DNA of 64,000 nt from positions 1,716,486-1,780,485 of the forward strand of contig NZ_CP144373.1 of NCBI RefSeq assembly GCF_040450955.1. Reading direction: 5' to 3'. The DNA is from Thermodesulfovibrio sp. 3907-1M. Its GTDB lineage: Bacteria; Nitrospirota; Thermodesulfovibrionia; Thermodesulfovibrionales; Thermodesulfovibrionaceae. Positions within the stretch are counted from its first letter, which is position 1, and each line of letters starts with the position of its first letter. This document shows, piece after piece, positions 36,839 through 45,791 of this stretch. The notes below the pieces were generated by a model that had not been told where the DNA came from, searched no databases, and saw only the letters and a program-made list of their open reading frames with translations. The position numbers and the translations under genes are program-made.

Positions 36839-37870
36839 ATGAATTTATATAAAGAATTTCAAATGCCCAAAAAAGTTGAGTTTGAGCAGGAAAGTTTAAC
36901 TGATACATATGGAAAGCTTATAATAGAGCCCCTTGAGAGAGGATATGGAATAACACTGGGAAATTCATTGAGAAGAGTATTGCTTTCTTCTCTTGAAGGA
37001 GTAGCAGTTTATGCCATAAAAATAAATGGTGTTTTACATGAGTTCAGCTCAATAAAAGGAGTAAAGGAAGACGTACTGGATATTGTTTTGAATGTTAAAA
37101 AATTAAGATTTAAATACTATTCTCAGAGTGCTGATAAAAAAATAGCTACTCTTAATGTAAAAGGTCCAGCTGAAGTTACTGCAGAAGCTATCCAGACGGA
37201 TGGAACATATGAAGTTTTGAATAAATCCCAGTATATTTGCTCTCTTGATCAGGATGCTTCACTGGAGATGTCCCTTTATCTGAGCAAAGGCAGGGGGTAT
37301 GTTCCTTCAGAGGCAATTAAAGATGAGGATTTGCCTGTAGATGCGATTACTGTTGATGCCATATTCAGTCCCATTAAAAAGGTCAACTTTAGAGTGGAAA
37401 AGACCAGGGTTGGAGAACTTACAGACTATGATAGATTGATTTTGGAGCTCTGGACTGATGGAAGTATAACTCCTGAGAGAGCAATCAGCGAGGCTTCTAA
37501 TATACTCATCAATCATTTTGAATATATGAGGTTTTTCAAAGAATCTGAAATTCAAAATAAACAGTCAGAAGAGGAGGTTACTAACACCGAAGAAAGTTTA
37601 ACATTTGATACAGTAAATGAAAATATTTTTAAGCCAATTGAGGACCTTGAACTATCTGTTAGAGCATATAATTGTTTAAAGAGTGCTGGAATAAACACCA
37701 TTGCTGAACTTGTTCAGAAAAACGAAAACGAGCTTTTAAAAACTAAAAACTTTGGTAAGCGTTCACTTGAGGAAATAAAGGAAGTTTTGAACACATTGGG
37801 TTTAAAGCTTGGAATGAGAATAAATCAAGAGTTACTTGAAAAATTCAAAGAAAAAGCTCAGAGGGGGTAA
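36839..37870 (+). CDS. rpoA: RNA polymerase alpha subunit
   Basis: 343 residues from ATG 36839 (ribosome site GGGAGG). alpha-NTD 1-230 with [20 protein letters not shown]; a Glu/Asn-rich linker 245-270; alpha-CTD 270-325 with [19 protein letters not shown] and [18 protein letters not shown], the UP-element/activator-binding part. Ends the alpha section with rplQ. Confidence 0.98.
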   Translation: MNLYKEFQMPKKVEFEQESLTDTYGKLIIEPLERGYGITLGNSLRRVLLSSLEGVAVYAIKINGVLHEFSSIKGVKEDVLDIVLNVKKLRFKYYSQSADKKIATLNVKGPAEVTAEAIQTDGTYEVLNKSQYICSLDQDASLEMSLYLSKGRGYVPSEAIKDEDLPVDAITVDAIFSPIKKVNFRVEKTRVGELTDYDRLILELWTDGSITPERAISEASNILINHFEYMRFFKESEIQNKQSEEEVTNTEESLTFDTVNENIFKPIEDLELSVRAYNCLKSAGINTIAELVQKNENELLKTKNFGKRSLEEIKEVLNTLGLKLGMRINQELLEKFKEKAQRG

Positions 37871-37873
37871 TGG

Positions 37874-38263
37874 ATGAGGCATAGAGTTGATGGAAGACAT
37901 TTTGGAAGAACAGCAAATCAGAGAAAGGCTCTTTTGAGGGGACTTCTGGCTTCTCTTATTAAGTATGAAAGAATTGAAACAACTGCTGCTAAGGCAAAAG
38001 CTGTTAAAGAACTTGCTGATAGACTTGTTACCTTTGGGAAAAGGAGGGATCTGCACTCAAGAAGGCTCGCACTCAGTTACTTACCAGATAAAGAGTTAAT
38101 AAGAAAGCTTTTTACAGAAATTGCACCTCGCTTTGCGGACCGAAACGGTGGATATGTAAGAGTTGTAAGAACAGGATTTAGAATTAAAGATAGCGCACCA
38201 ATGGCAATACTGGAGTTTGTAGACTATAAGAAACCTGAAAAGGAAGAGAAAAAATCAGAGTAG
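37874..38263 (+). CDS. rplQ: 50S ribosomal protein L17
   Basis: 129 residues. MRHRVDGRHFGRTANQRKAL start and NGGYVRVVRTGFR; the C-terminal DYKKPEKEEKKSE is a short charged extension. Last gene of the superoperon; no clear intrinsic terminator before the tRNA. Confidence 0.97.
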   Translation: MRHRVDGRHFGRTANQRKALLRGLLASLIKYERIETTAAKAKAVKELADRLVTFGKRRDLHSRRLALSYLPDKELIRKLFTEIAPRFADRNGGYVRVVRTGFRIKDSAPMAILEFVDYKKPEKEEKKSE

Positions 38264-38316
38264 CACAGCTTTGAAATTTGACATAACTTAGCAAAATTTG
38301 ATAACTTTAAAATGAT

Positions 38317-38389
38317 TCCTGGGTAGCTCAGTCGGCAGAGCGGGTGGCTGTTAACCACTTGGTCGGGGGTTCGAATCCCTCCCCAGGAG
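38317..38389 (+). tRNA. tRNA-Asn (anticodon GTT)
   Basis: 73 bases. Acceptor stem TCCTGGG (38317-38323) with CCCAGGA (38382-38388), discriminator G; D arm GCTCAGTCGGCAGAGC; anticodon loop CTGTTAA with GTT at 38350-38352; T arm GGGGGTTCGAATCCCTC. CCA is not encoded. TTGACA at 38278-38283 with TAACTT near 38302 is a candidate promoter. Sits between rplQ and rplT. Confidence 0.95.
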
Positions 38390-38418
38390 TTTAAATTTTA
38401 AAATTAATGGAGGAGCAG

Positions 38419-38781
38419 ATGCCAAGAGCAAAAGGTGGATTTAAAACAAGAAGATATCATAAAAAAGTTCTTTCAATGGCTAAAGGATACTACAGTGGCA
38501 GACATCGCTCATATAAAGTGGCTGCCAAAGCAGTAGAAAAGGCATTAGAGCACGCATATAAAGACAGAAGGCTTAAAAAGAGAGACTTCAGGGCTCTCTG
38601 GATTACAAGAATAAATGCTGCTGCAAGAATGTTTGGTCTCACTTATAATCAATTCATTAATGGACTTAAAAAGGCAAATATTTCACTTAACAGAAAAGCT
38701 CTTGCTGATATTGCTTACAATGATATAAATGCCTTTGGAGCATTGATAGAGAAGGTAAAACCCTTTGTAAAAGCAGCATAA
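38419..38781 (+). CDS. rplT: 50S ribosomal protein L20
   Basis: 120 residues from ATG 38419 with TGGAGGAG upstream; a frame from 38407 begins inside the ribosome site. [18 protein letters not shown] start and [20 protein letters not shown]. In many bacteria infC-rpmI-rplT is one unit; infC and rpmI are not next to it here. Directly abuts pheS. Confidence 0.96.
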   Translation: MPRAKGGFKTRRYHKKVLSMAKGYYSGRHRSYKVAAKAVEKALEHAYKDRRLKKRDFRALWITRINAAARMFGLTYNQFINGLKKANISLNRKALADIAYNDINAFGALIEKVKPFVKAA

Positions 38782-39786
38782 ATGCAAGACCCTTTACTGC
38801 AAGCCTTTGTTAAAGAAATAAATGAGATTAACTCTGTTGTTGAGCTTGTTAATCTTAAAGCAAAGTATATTGGTAAAAAAGGTATAATTACAGAAAGAAT
38901 CAAAAATTTAGGAAAACTTCCGCCTGAACAGAGAAAATTACAGGGAAAAATCCTTAATGGACTTAAAAACTTTATTGAAGAAGCTCTTAAAAACAAAGAA
39001 GAAGAACTTAAGCAAAAGGAAATATCAGAGGCTTTAAAAAAAGAATTAATTGATATCACACTGCCAGGTAAGGATTTTTATTCTGGTGGAAGTCATCCAG
39101 TTAACAGAACTCTTCTTGAAATCATAGATATTTTCAGAGAACTGGGATTTACTGTTGAAGAAGGTCCTGAAGTAGAGCTTGATTATTATAACTTTGAAGC
39201 ATTAAACATTCCAAAGAACCATCCTGCCAGAGACATGCAGGATACTTTTTATATAAGTGAAGATGTTGTTTTAAGAACCCACACCTCACCTGTTCAGGTG
39301 AGAGTTATGGAAAAGAAAAAGCCTCCGCTTAGGTTTATTTCTCCTGGAAAGGTTTATCGCTGTGATTCAGATGTAACACATACTCCAATGTTTCATCAGG
39401 TTGAGGGTTTGATGGTTGATGAAAATGTCTCCTTTTCTCATTTAAAGGGTGTGCTTGTTTATTTTTTAAAAAGGCTTTTTGGAGATATTCCCATAAGATT
39501 TAGACCAAGTTTTTTCCCCTTTACTGAGCCTTCAACTGAGATAGACATTGGCTGTATTATTTGTAGTGGAGCTGGATGCAGGGTTTGTAAAGGCAGTGGA
39601 TGGCTTGAAGTTCTTGGTGCTGGAATGGTTCATCCCAATGTATTTAAGTTTGCAGGATATCCTGAAGGAAAATACACAGGCTTTGCCTTTGGAATGGGTG
39701 TGGAAAGACTTACAATGCTTAAATACGGAATAGATGATATAAGATTATTCTTTGAAAATGACATAAGATTTTTGAGGCAATTCTGA
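38782..39786 (+). CDS. pheS: Phenylalanyl-tRNA synthetase alpha subunit
   Basis: 334 residues. N-terminal coiled-coil (1-90), then the catalytic class II core with RTHTSPVQVRVM (motif 2), GKVYRCDSDVTHTPMFHQVE and GMGVERLTMLKYGIDDIRLF (motif 3). An extra C-I-I-C...C-R-V-C zinc-like knuckle lies near 258-272. ATG follows the rplT stop directly and its stop overlaps the pheT start. Confidence 0.97.
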   Translation: MQDPLLQAFVKEINEINSVVELVNLKAKYIGKKGIITERIKNLGKLPPEQRKLQGKILNGLKNFIEEALKNKEEELKQKEISEALKKELIDITLPGKDFYSGGSHPVNRTLLEIIDIFRELGFTVEEGPEVELDYYNFEALNIPKNHPARDMQDTFYISEDVVLRTHTSPVQVRVMEKKKPPLRFISPGKVYRCDSDVTHTPMFHQVEGLMVDENVSFSHLKGVLVYFLKRLFGDIPIRFRPSFFPFTEPSTEIDIGCIICSGAGCRVCKGSGWLEVLGAGMVHPNVFKFAGYPEGKYTGFAFGMGVERLTMLKYGIDDIRLFFENDIRFLRQF

Positions 39787-41864
39787 TGAAAGTTTTATTT
39801 AGCTGGTTAAAAGACTACATTGAGGGAGAGATAGAACTAAAAAAGCTTGCCGATGCCCTGACAATGGTAGGAGTTGAAGTAGGAGGAATTGAAGATTTTG
39901 AAGGCGATGCAGTTCTTGATTTAGAAATAACACCCAATAGAGCAGACTGCCTCAGCCTAATTGGAATAGCAAGAGAGATTAAAGCAATTTTTGGATTAAG
40001 ACTCAAAAAACCATTCTTTGAAATTCAAAAAGAATTAAAAGAACCGAATTTTAAAATTTCTATTGCCAATCAAGACCTCTGTTATAGATATGCGGGAAGA
40101 ATTATCAGGAATGTAAAGATTGCTCCATCACCTGATTGGCTAAAAAAAAGGCTTGAGGCATCAGGAATTCGTTCAATAAACAATGTTGTTGATGTTACAA
40201 ACTATGTTCTTCTTGAATGGGGGCAACCTCTTCATGCCTTTGACCTTGACCTTCTTGAAGGGAAGCAAATAAGAGTTGGAACGCCAGAAGATTTTGGTAT
40301 GGATTCTGTTGAAATTACCACTCTTGATGGGGCAAAAAGAAAGCTTGACTCTCATGATCTTTTAATCTGGGATGGAGTAAAACCTGTTGCGATTGCTGGA
40401 ATTATGGGTGGTGCAGATACTGAGGTTACTGATAAAACTGTCAATATTCTTCTTGAGAGTGCTTATTTTAAACCTGAAAGAATAAGAAAAACATCAAAAA
40501 AACTCGGACTTTCAACTGAAGCCTCTTACAGATTTGAAAGAGGCACTGATATTGAGGCTCTTAAAGAAGCTCTTGACAGGTCAGCTTTTTTAATTCAGCA
40601 GCTTGCAGGCGGTGAGCTCTATGAGATCATAGATGTCTATCCAGTCAAAATTCCATTGAAAGAAGTTCTGTTTAACACAGAAAAAATCCGCAACTTTTTA
40701 GGTATAAATCTCTCAGATGATGAAATCTTAAAAATTCTTGAACTTCTTGAAATAGAAGTTAGAAAAAAGGACTCCGGGATTTATATTGCTAAAATTCCCT
40801 CTCACAGACAGGACATATCAATTGAAGAAGATATTGCTGAAGAAGTAGCAAGAATTTATGGTTATGACAGAATCCCTGCTGAGTTACCTCAGGCATTTAA
40901 ATATGTTGAAGAAAACTATGAACTTACAAAAAAGAGAAAATTTTTAGATCTTTTAAGAAATTACATGATTTCTCTTGGCTTCAGCGAAGCTGTTAATTTC
41001 AGCTTTATGTCTGCCGATGATCTTGATTTATTAGAAATTCCAAAAGATGACAGAAGAAGAAAGTTTATCTCCCTTCTTAATCCTTTAAGGCAGGAAGAAT
41101 CAGTAATGAGAACAATGCTTCTTCCGGGGCTTCTTAAGAACATTGAAAAAAACACTGCCCGTGGCATAGAAAATTTAAAGCTTTTTGAAATAGGAAGAGT
41201 ATTTATAGCTCAGCAAGCTGCCTCTCTTCCTGAAGAACCTGTTCATCTTGCCATAATAACAAAGAAAGAGGATTTTAAATCTCCCTTTAAAGAGGACCCC
41301 TATGATTTCTATGCTTTGAAGGGTTTGATTGACGGAGTTTTCAGGTATTTCAAAATAAACAATGTTCAATATATTAGGTCTAAAGAGATATTTTTACATA
41401 CTGGACAATCAGCGGATATCTTCGTAAATGGTGAAAAAATTGGATTCATTGGAGTACTTTCTCCAAAGGTTTTATCAAGACTTGATTTTAAGACAAAGCC
41501 TTACATATGTATGACAGAGCTTGATCTTGATAAGTTGTTCTCATTCGTTCAGACAGAAATAAAGTATAAACCTTTTTCCACATATCCTCCAGTGAAGAGA
41601 GATGTGGCATTAATACTGCCTATTGATTTTGAATCACAGAAAATACTTGATATTGTTAGCTCATACAGCAGTGAACTTATTGAGGATGTCTTTATCTTTG
41701 ATGTATATCAGGGCAAAGGAATTCCTGAAGGAAGTAAAAGTATAGCCTTCAGGATAACTTATAGAGCCTTTGACAGGACATTAACTGCAGAGGAAGTTGA
41801 AAGCTTTCATAATCAATTAATAGAAAAAATTATTGCTGAAACCGGAGCTACTCTCAGAACCTAA
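39786..41864 (+). CDS. pheT: Phenylalanyl-tRNA synthetase beta subunit, lacking the N-terminal tRNA-binding domain
   Basis: 692 residues against about 785-800 in most bacteria. The B1 start (MKVLFSWLKDYIEGEIELKK ... VGVEVGGIEDFEGD, 1-41) passes directly into AVLDLEITPNRADCLS (42-57); the EMAPII/YtpR-like tRNA-binding OB domain of about 110 residues, usually inserted at this point, is missing cleanly. B3/B4, B5, the catalytic-like module and the C-terminal FDX-ACB anticodon-binding domain (FSTYPPVKRDVALILP) are kept. Reading frame is open and ungapped, so this looks like a natural form rather than an error. It should still pair with PheS. One-base overlap with pheS; converges on the copZ-like gene with a 4-base overlap. 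Confidence 0.94.
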   Translation: MKVLFSWLKDYIEGEIELKKLADALTMVGVEVGGIEDFEGDAVLDLEITPNRADCLSLIGIAREIKAIFGLRLKKPFFEIQKELKEPNFKISIANQDLCYRYAGRIIRNVKIAPSPDWLKKRLEASGIRSINNVVDVTNYVLLEWGQPLHAFDLDLLEGKQIRVGTPEDFGMDSVEITTLDGAKRKLDSHDLLIWDGVKPVAIAGIMGGADTEVTDKTVNILLESAYFKPERIRKTSKKLGLSTEASYRFERGTDIEALKEALDRSAFLIQQLAGGELYEIIDVYPVKIPLKEVLFNTEKIRNFLGINLSDDEILKILELLEIEVRKKDSGIYIAKIPSHRQDISIEEDIAEEVARIYGYDRIPAELPQAFKYVEENYELTKKRKFLDLLRNYMISLGFSEAVNFSFMSADDLDLLEIPKDDRRRKFISLLNPLRQEESVMRTMLLPGLLKNIEKNTARGIENLKLFEIGRVFIAQQAASLPEEPVHLAIITKKEDFKSPFKEDPYDFYALKGLIDGVFRYFKINNVQYIRSKEIFLHTGQSADIFVNGEKIGFIGVLSPKVLSRLDFKTKPYICMTELDLDKLFSFVQTEIKYKPFSTYPPVKRDVALILPIDFESQKILDIVSSYSSELIEDVFIFDVYQGKGIPEGSKSIAFRITYRAFDRTLTAEEVESFHNQLIEKIIAETGATLRT

Positions 41865-42061
41865 TTTTTAAGTTTATACCCTGCTTCCTCAATAGCCTGT
41901 GTAATCCTTTCAATATTTGTTTTATTTTCATCAAAAACAATTGTAGCTTCTCCGATTTTTACATCTGCTTCTGCAACTGCCGCTTTTTGAAGTGCCTGAG
42001 AAACTCTTTTAATACAATGTTGACAACTCATTCCTTCAATAAATATTTTTATCCTCTTCAT
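41861..42061 (-). CDS. Heavy-metal-associated (CopZ-like) copper chaperone
   Basis: 66 residues from ATG 42061 with AGGAG upstream; a 13-codon upstream extension has no ribosome site. One HMA domain: IFIEGMSCQHCIKRVSQAL, with the metal pair C-Q-H-C near 11-14. Likely binds Cu(I). No cognate P-type ATPase is in view. Confidence 0.9.
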   Translation of the reverse strand: MKRIKIFIEGMSCQHCIKRVSQALQKAAVAEADVKIGEATIVFDENKTNIERITQAIEEAGYKLKN

Positions 42062-42148
42062 TGTTTTTCTCCTGTTGATGTGTTTTTTAAATTTTATCAT
42101 ATTATGCTAAATAAAGTGTGATTTTATAAGGGCAATATAGAGGGAAAC

Positions 42149-42166
42149 AGCCCGCATAAGCGGGCT
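42149..42166 (-). terminator. Intrinsic-type hairpin after the peroxiredoxin gene
   Basis: Arms AGCCCGC (42149-42155) and GCGGGCT (42160-42166) with a 4-base loop, followed on the minus strand by TGTTTCCC, a weak U-tract. Just downstream of the minus-strand peroxiredoxin stop at 42175. Confidence 0.65.
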
Positions 42167-42174
42167 CAATAATT

Positions 42175-42816
42175 CTATAGTTTCTTGTAGCAAAACCACC
42201 AATCAAAGTTTTCAAACTGCTTAGTTCTTTCCTGAGCTGTTTTCACATCAGAGGCTGGTGGAATGATTACTTTGTCTCCTATTAATTCATTATTAGGCCA
42301 TCCTGCAGGAATTGCAACATTGTTAGCATCAGATGTCTGTAGTGCTTTTACTGCTCTAATAATCTCATCAATGTTTCTACCTACTTCCTGAGGATAATAA
42401 AGAACAAGTCTTAAAACACTCTGAGGATCAATAACAAATACAGCTCTGATTGTATTGGTTCCTTTTGCCGGCGAAATCATTCCAAAAGATCTTGCTATTT
42501 CTCCCATATCATCTGCAATAATTGGAAAAGTTATTTCCACTCCAAGTTTTTCTTTAATCCATTCAATCCATTTAATATGAGAGAATACTTGATCAATTGA
42601 AAGCCCAATAAGCTCACAATTTAATGCTTTAAATTCATCAATTCGCTTCTGGAAAGCAACAAACTCTGTTGTGCAAACAGGCGTGAAGTCTGCAGGATGA
42701 CTGAACAAAACTACCCATTTCTCTGCATAATCACCGGGGAAATTAATGATTCCGTGCGTTGTTTTTACTTTTCTGTTTTCAATTTTCTCACCTAATAAAG
42801 GCATTCTTACATCCAT
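42175..42816 (-). CDS. Peroxiredoxin, Prx6/1-Cys type
   Basis: 213 residues from ATG 42816 with GGAGGTG upstream (ATG at residue 5 is also possible). Peroxidatic cysteine C48 in [11 protein letters not shown], Arg in IRAVFVIDP. Long C-terminal segment as in Prx6. A further cysteine lies at C209 in [10 protein letters not shown] and one near 68, so a resolving role is possible, unlike true 1-Cys enzymes. Reduces peroxides. Divergent from the flavin oxidoreductase gene. Confidence 0.92.
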   Translation of the reverse strand: MDVRMPLLGEKIENRKVKTTHGIINFPGDYAEKWVVLFSHPADFTPVCTTEFVAFQKRIDEFKALNCELIGLSIDQVFSHIKWIEWIKEKLGVEITFPIIADDMGEIARSFGMISPAKGTNTIRAVFVIDPQSVLRLVLYYPQEVGRNIDEIIRAVKALQTSDANNVAIPAGWPNNELIGDKVIIPPASDVKTAQERTKQFENFDWWFCYKKL

Positions 42817-42843
42817 CTTATCACCTCCGATTTTATTTTAAAA

Positions 42844-42868
42844 TAATTATAAAATAGTAATTATAAAA
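42844..42868. promoter_or_regulatory. Direct repeat over the peroxiredoxin promoter
   Basis: TAATTATAAAA occurs at 42844-42854 and at 42858-42868, spaced by 14 bases start to start. It covers the -10 element and spacer of the peroxiredoxin promoter. Its composition resembles the TTATAAT half-sites of PerR boxes, and a Fur/PerR-type gene lies at 47003. Operator function is inferred. Confidence 0.4.
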
Positions 42869-42875
42869 AAGTCAA
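42846..42875 (-). promoter_or_regulatory. Promoter of the peroxiredoxin gene
   Basis: On the minus strand, TTGACT (42875-42870), 18-base spacer, TATAAT (42851-42846). About 29 bases of leader before the ATG at 42816, with a good Shine-Dalgarno sequence. Confidence 0.7.
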
Positions 42876-42879
42876 TATT

Positions 42880-42909
42880 TTTACACAGGCAGGCTTTCTA
42901 AGGTATAAT
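42880..42909 (+). promoter_or_regulatory. Promoter of the flavin oxidoreductase gene, leaderless type
   Basis: TTTACA (42880-42885), 18-base spacer, TATAAT (42904-42909). The ATG at 42918 follows after 8 bases with no Shine-Dalgarno sequence, so transcription should begin at or next to the start codon. Confidence 0.65.
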
Positions 42910-42917
42910 AAAAGCTT

Positions 42918-43898
42918 ATGAAAGAGCTATTGGTTGCCATAATTGGTGCAGGTCCTGCAGGTATTGCTGCAGCAGTTGAATTGAAAACAGCAGGCATAAA
43001 GAATATTGCAATTTTTGAGAAAGCTGGTAATCTTTGTTACACAATACGAAGGCTTTATCCTGAAGGTAAAAGAGTGGATAGAAATTACAAAGGCATGAAT
43101 ATAGCTTTAGAGGGAGTATGTTCTTTTGAAACAGAAACAAAAGAGCAATTTCTTGAACGGATGGAGAAATATATTAAAGATTATCAGGTAGAAATTTTTT
43201 ATAACACAGAAATTAACGGGCTGCAAAAGAACGGAGAATTTTATATTATTAAAGCTGGCACATGTTCTGTTGCCAGAGCATATGCGGTGGTTATTGCTAC
43301 AGGAGTTTTTGATAAGCCTAAAAAGCCATCATATCCAATTCCTGAAGAAGTAAAACACAGAGTTTTTTTTGAACTTCCAAAAGAGTTGCCTGAAGGAGAA
43401 AAAATACTTGTGGTTGGAGGAGGGAATACAGCTGCTGAACTTGCCTGTATTCTATCAGGAAGGTGTGATGTATATATATCATACCGAAGACCTGAATTTT
43501 TTAGAATAAATGAAGAAAATCTTAGAGAGCTTGAAAAGAGAAAAGATAAAATAACCTTTTTTTTGGGCACAGAGATAAAGGGAGTTGAACCTGAAAAGGA
43601 AGGAGTAAAAGTAATCTTCACTGATGGGTATACTGAAGTATTTTCAAAGATTTTTTACTGTCTTGGAGGAAGCACACCAAGAAACTTTCTTGAGAAAATA
43701 GGTGTAAGATTTAAAGATTCACTCCCGGACATTGATGAATTTGGAGAGAGCAATCTTGAAAGAGTATTTCTTGTTGGTGATGTAGCAGTTAAAAGAGGCA
43801 GTATAGTTCATGCATTTAATTCAGCGCACAGGGCTGTAAAAAGAATTATTGAGAAATATTCGCTTATTTATATTCAAAATTTAAAGTTCAAAGTTTAA
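42918..43898 (+). CDS. FAD/NAD(P)-dependent oxidoreductase, thioredoxin-reductase-like without CxxC
   Basis: 326 residues. FAD Rossmann motif GAGPAGIAAAV (10-20), NAD(P) motif VVGGGNTAAELA (near 165), and the C-terminal FAD segment VFLVGDVA (near 290). The redox CxxC of thioredoxin reductase is absent, as in ferredoxin/flavodoxin-reductase-like and YpdA-like relatives; the family cysteine in the GxGPC position of YpdA is Ala here. Substrate unknown. The divergent peroxiredoxin suggests it may feed electrons to peroxide defence, which is only inference. Confidence 0.8.
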   Translation: MKELLVAIIGAGPAGIAAAVELKTAGIKNIAIFEKAGNLCYTIRRLYPEGKRVDRNYKGMNIALEGVCSFETETKEQFLERMEKYIKDYQVEIFYNTEINGLQKNGEFYIIKAGTCSVARAYAVVIATGVFDKPKKPSYPIPEEVKHRVFFELPKELPEGEKILVVGGGNTAAELACILSGRCDVYISYRRPEFFRINEENLRELEKRKDKITFFLGTEIKGVEPEKEGVKVIFTDGYTEVFSKIFYCLGGSTPRNFLEKIGVRFKDSLPDIDEFGESNLERVFLVGDVAVKRGSIVHAFNSAHRAVKRIIEKYSLIYIQNLKFKV

Positions 43899-43899
43899 A

Positions 43900-45183
43900 T
43901 TAAAGTTCAACAGCCCTCCGTGAAATCTTTATTGCGCAGAACTCACCACACATGCTGCAGACTTTTTCATCCTGAAGTGGTGGTCTTTGAGCTCGCATGG
44001 AGCTTACTTTTTCAGGGTCAAAGGACAGAGCAATCTGAGCCTGCCAGTCAAAGTTTCTTCTTGCTTCTGCCATTTTGTTGTCTCTCTGCCATGCCTGAGG
44101 TAACCCCTTTGCAAGGTCTGCTGCATGGGCAGCAATCTTTGATGCAATAACCCCTTCCTTTACATCTTCCTTATCAGGAAGCCTTATATGCTCTGAAGGA
44201 GTAACGTAGCAGAGAAAATCAGCACCGTACATCCCTGCAAGAGCACCACCAATTGCTGCTGCAATGTGGTCATAACCCATCGCACAGTCTGTTACAAGAG
44301 GACCAAGAACATAAAAAGGTGCTTCCCTGCATATGCTTTTCTGAAGTTTAATGTTTGTCTGCACATGATTCAGTGGAAGATGCCCGGGTCCTTCAATTAT
44401 GCACTGAACTCCTTCTGATACAGCTATTTCCTTCAGTTTACCAATGGTTATGAGTTCAAGCAACTGATATTTATCTGTTGCATCAGCAAGACATCCTGGT
44501 CTCAATCCATCTCCAAGACTAAGTGTGAGATCATACTTTTTTGCAATCTCAAGAAGTCTGTCAAACTGCTCATAAAGTGGATTTTCTCTTCCATGATAAC
44601 ACATCCAGTCTGCAAGGATTGAACCTCCTCTGCTTACAATTGGTAAAACTCTCTCACCGGATTTAAGCATCTCAACAATCTTCATGGTAACACCGCAGTG
44701 AACTGTTACAAAATCAACTCCATCCTTTGCATGCTCCTCAATTACATCAAATATATCGTCAACGGTCATCTTTACTATGCTTCCATACTTTTCAATTGCC
44801 CTTACAGCAACCTCATAAACTGGAACAGTTCCAACACTTACAGGAGAATGCTTTATCACTGCTCTACGCATCTCTTTAAGTGGACCTCCTGTGGAAAGGT
44901 CCATTACTGCATCAGCACCGTAATGGACAGCTATCTCAAGCTTTTCAAGCTCTTCATTGAGGTCTGTTTTATCTTTTGATGTTCCAATATTGGCATTTAT
45001 CTTGGTTTTTAATCCTTTTCCTATTCCAAGAGGCTTTATATCACGAAGAACATTCCTTGTTATAACTGCCTTTCCTTCTGCAATATTTTTAGAAAGCATT
45101 TCAGGTGAGATACCTTCCTCTTTTGCAACCTCTTTTACTTCATCGGTAATTATTCCCTTTTTTGCTAACTCAATTCTTGTCAT
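43900..45183 (-). CDS. thiC: Phosphomethylpyrimidine synthase ThiC
   Basis: 427 residues, the short ThiC form. IEGPGHLPLNHVQTNIKLQK, GPLVTDCAMGYDH and the C-terminal radical SAM cluster motif C-S-M-C-G-E-F-C near 411-418. Converts AIR to HMP-P for thiamine. Last gene of the thiSGEC run; ATG overlaps thiE (ATGA). It converges on the flavin oxidoreductase gene with a one-base gap. Confidence 0.97.
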   Translation of the reverse strand: MTRIELAKKGIITDEVKEVAKEEGISPEMLSKNIAEGKAVITRNVLRDIKPLGIGKGLKTKINANIGTSKDKTDLNEELEKLEIAVHYGADAVMDLSTGGPLKEMRRAVIKHSPVSVGTVPVYEVAVRAIEKYGSIVKMTVDDIFDVIEEHAKDGVDFVTVHCGVTMKIVEMLKSGERVLPIVSRGGSILADWMCYHGRENPLYEQFDRLLEIAKKYDLTLSLGDGLRPGCLADATDKYQLLELITIGKLKEIAVSEGVQCIIEGPGHLPLNHVQTNIKLQKSICREAPFYVLGPLVTDCAMGYDHIAAAIGGALAGMYGADFLCYVTPSEHIRLPDKEDVKEGVIASKIAAHAADLAKGLPQAWQRDNKMAEARRNFDWQAQIALSFDPEKVSSMRAQRPPLQDEKVCSMCGEFCAIKISRRAVEL

Positions 45184-45791
45184 GGCTTTTCTCCTAAAAT
45201 TTCATTGAATTTTTTCACTGTTCCTTCAATGTCCTTCTGCCCTAAAATTCCGCTTATCATGGCCACTCCATCACAATAGGGCATTACTTCATGGAGATTG
45301 TCAAGCTTGATTCCTCCAAGAGCAAAAACTTTGCATTTAACAGCCTCTTTTACCTCTTTTAACTTATCTATTCCCTGTGGCTTTCCTTTCATTGGAGTAT
45401 GAAAAACAGGGCTAAAGGTTATAAAATCAGCCCACTCTGAAGCTTCCTTTGCCTCCTCCACTGAATGGGTTGATACACCTATGATAAATCTATCCTTCCA
45501 TACCTTTCTTACAACATGAGCAGGAAAACCGCTCTGGGGAAGATGAACTCCATCAGCATCAATAGCCAGAGCTACATCAATTCTGTCATTTATGAATAGT
45601 AAAGCGTCATTTCTTTTTGTTATCTCACGCATTTTTTTTGCAAGAAAATAAAGCTCCTTTGCAGTCAAATCCTTTTCTCTTAGTTGAAAAGCCTTAACAC
45701 CTGCCTTAAGAGCCTTTTGCACTGCCTCTAAAAAAGCTTCTTCTTGAGGAAAAAGCTTTCTATCACCTATGAGATAAAGTTTATACTTCAT
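45180..45791 (-). CDS. thiE: Thiamine-phosphate synthase
   Basis: 203 residues, TIM barrel. [34 protein letters not shown] and [16 protein letters not shown] near 155. Joins HMP-PP and thiazole phosphate. Overlaps thiG and thiC by 4 bases each. Confidence 0.95.
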   Translation of the reverse strand: MKYKLYLIGDRKLFPQEEAFLEAVQKALKAGVKAFQLREKDLTAKELYFLAKKMREITKRNDALLFINDRIDVALAIDADGVHLPQSGFPAHVVRKVWKDRFIIGVSTHSVEEAKEASEWADFITFSPVFHTPMKGKPQGIDKLKEVKEAVKCKVFALGGIKLDNLHEVMPYCDGVAMISGILGQKDIEGTVKKFNEILGEKP

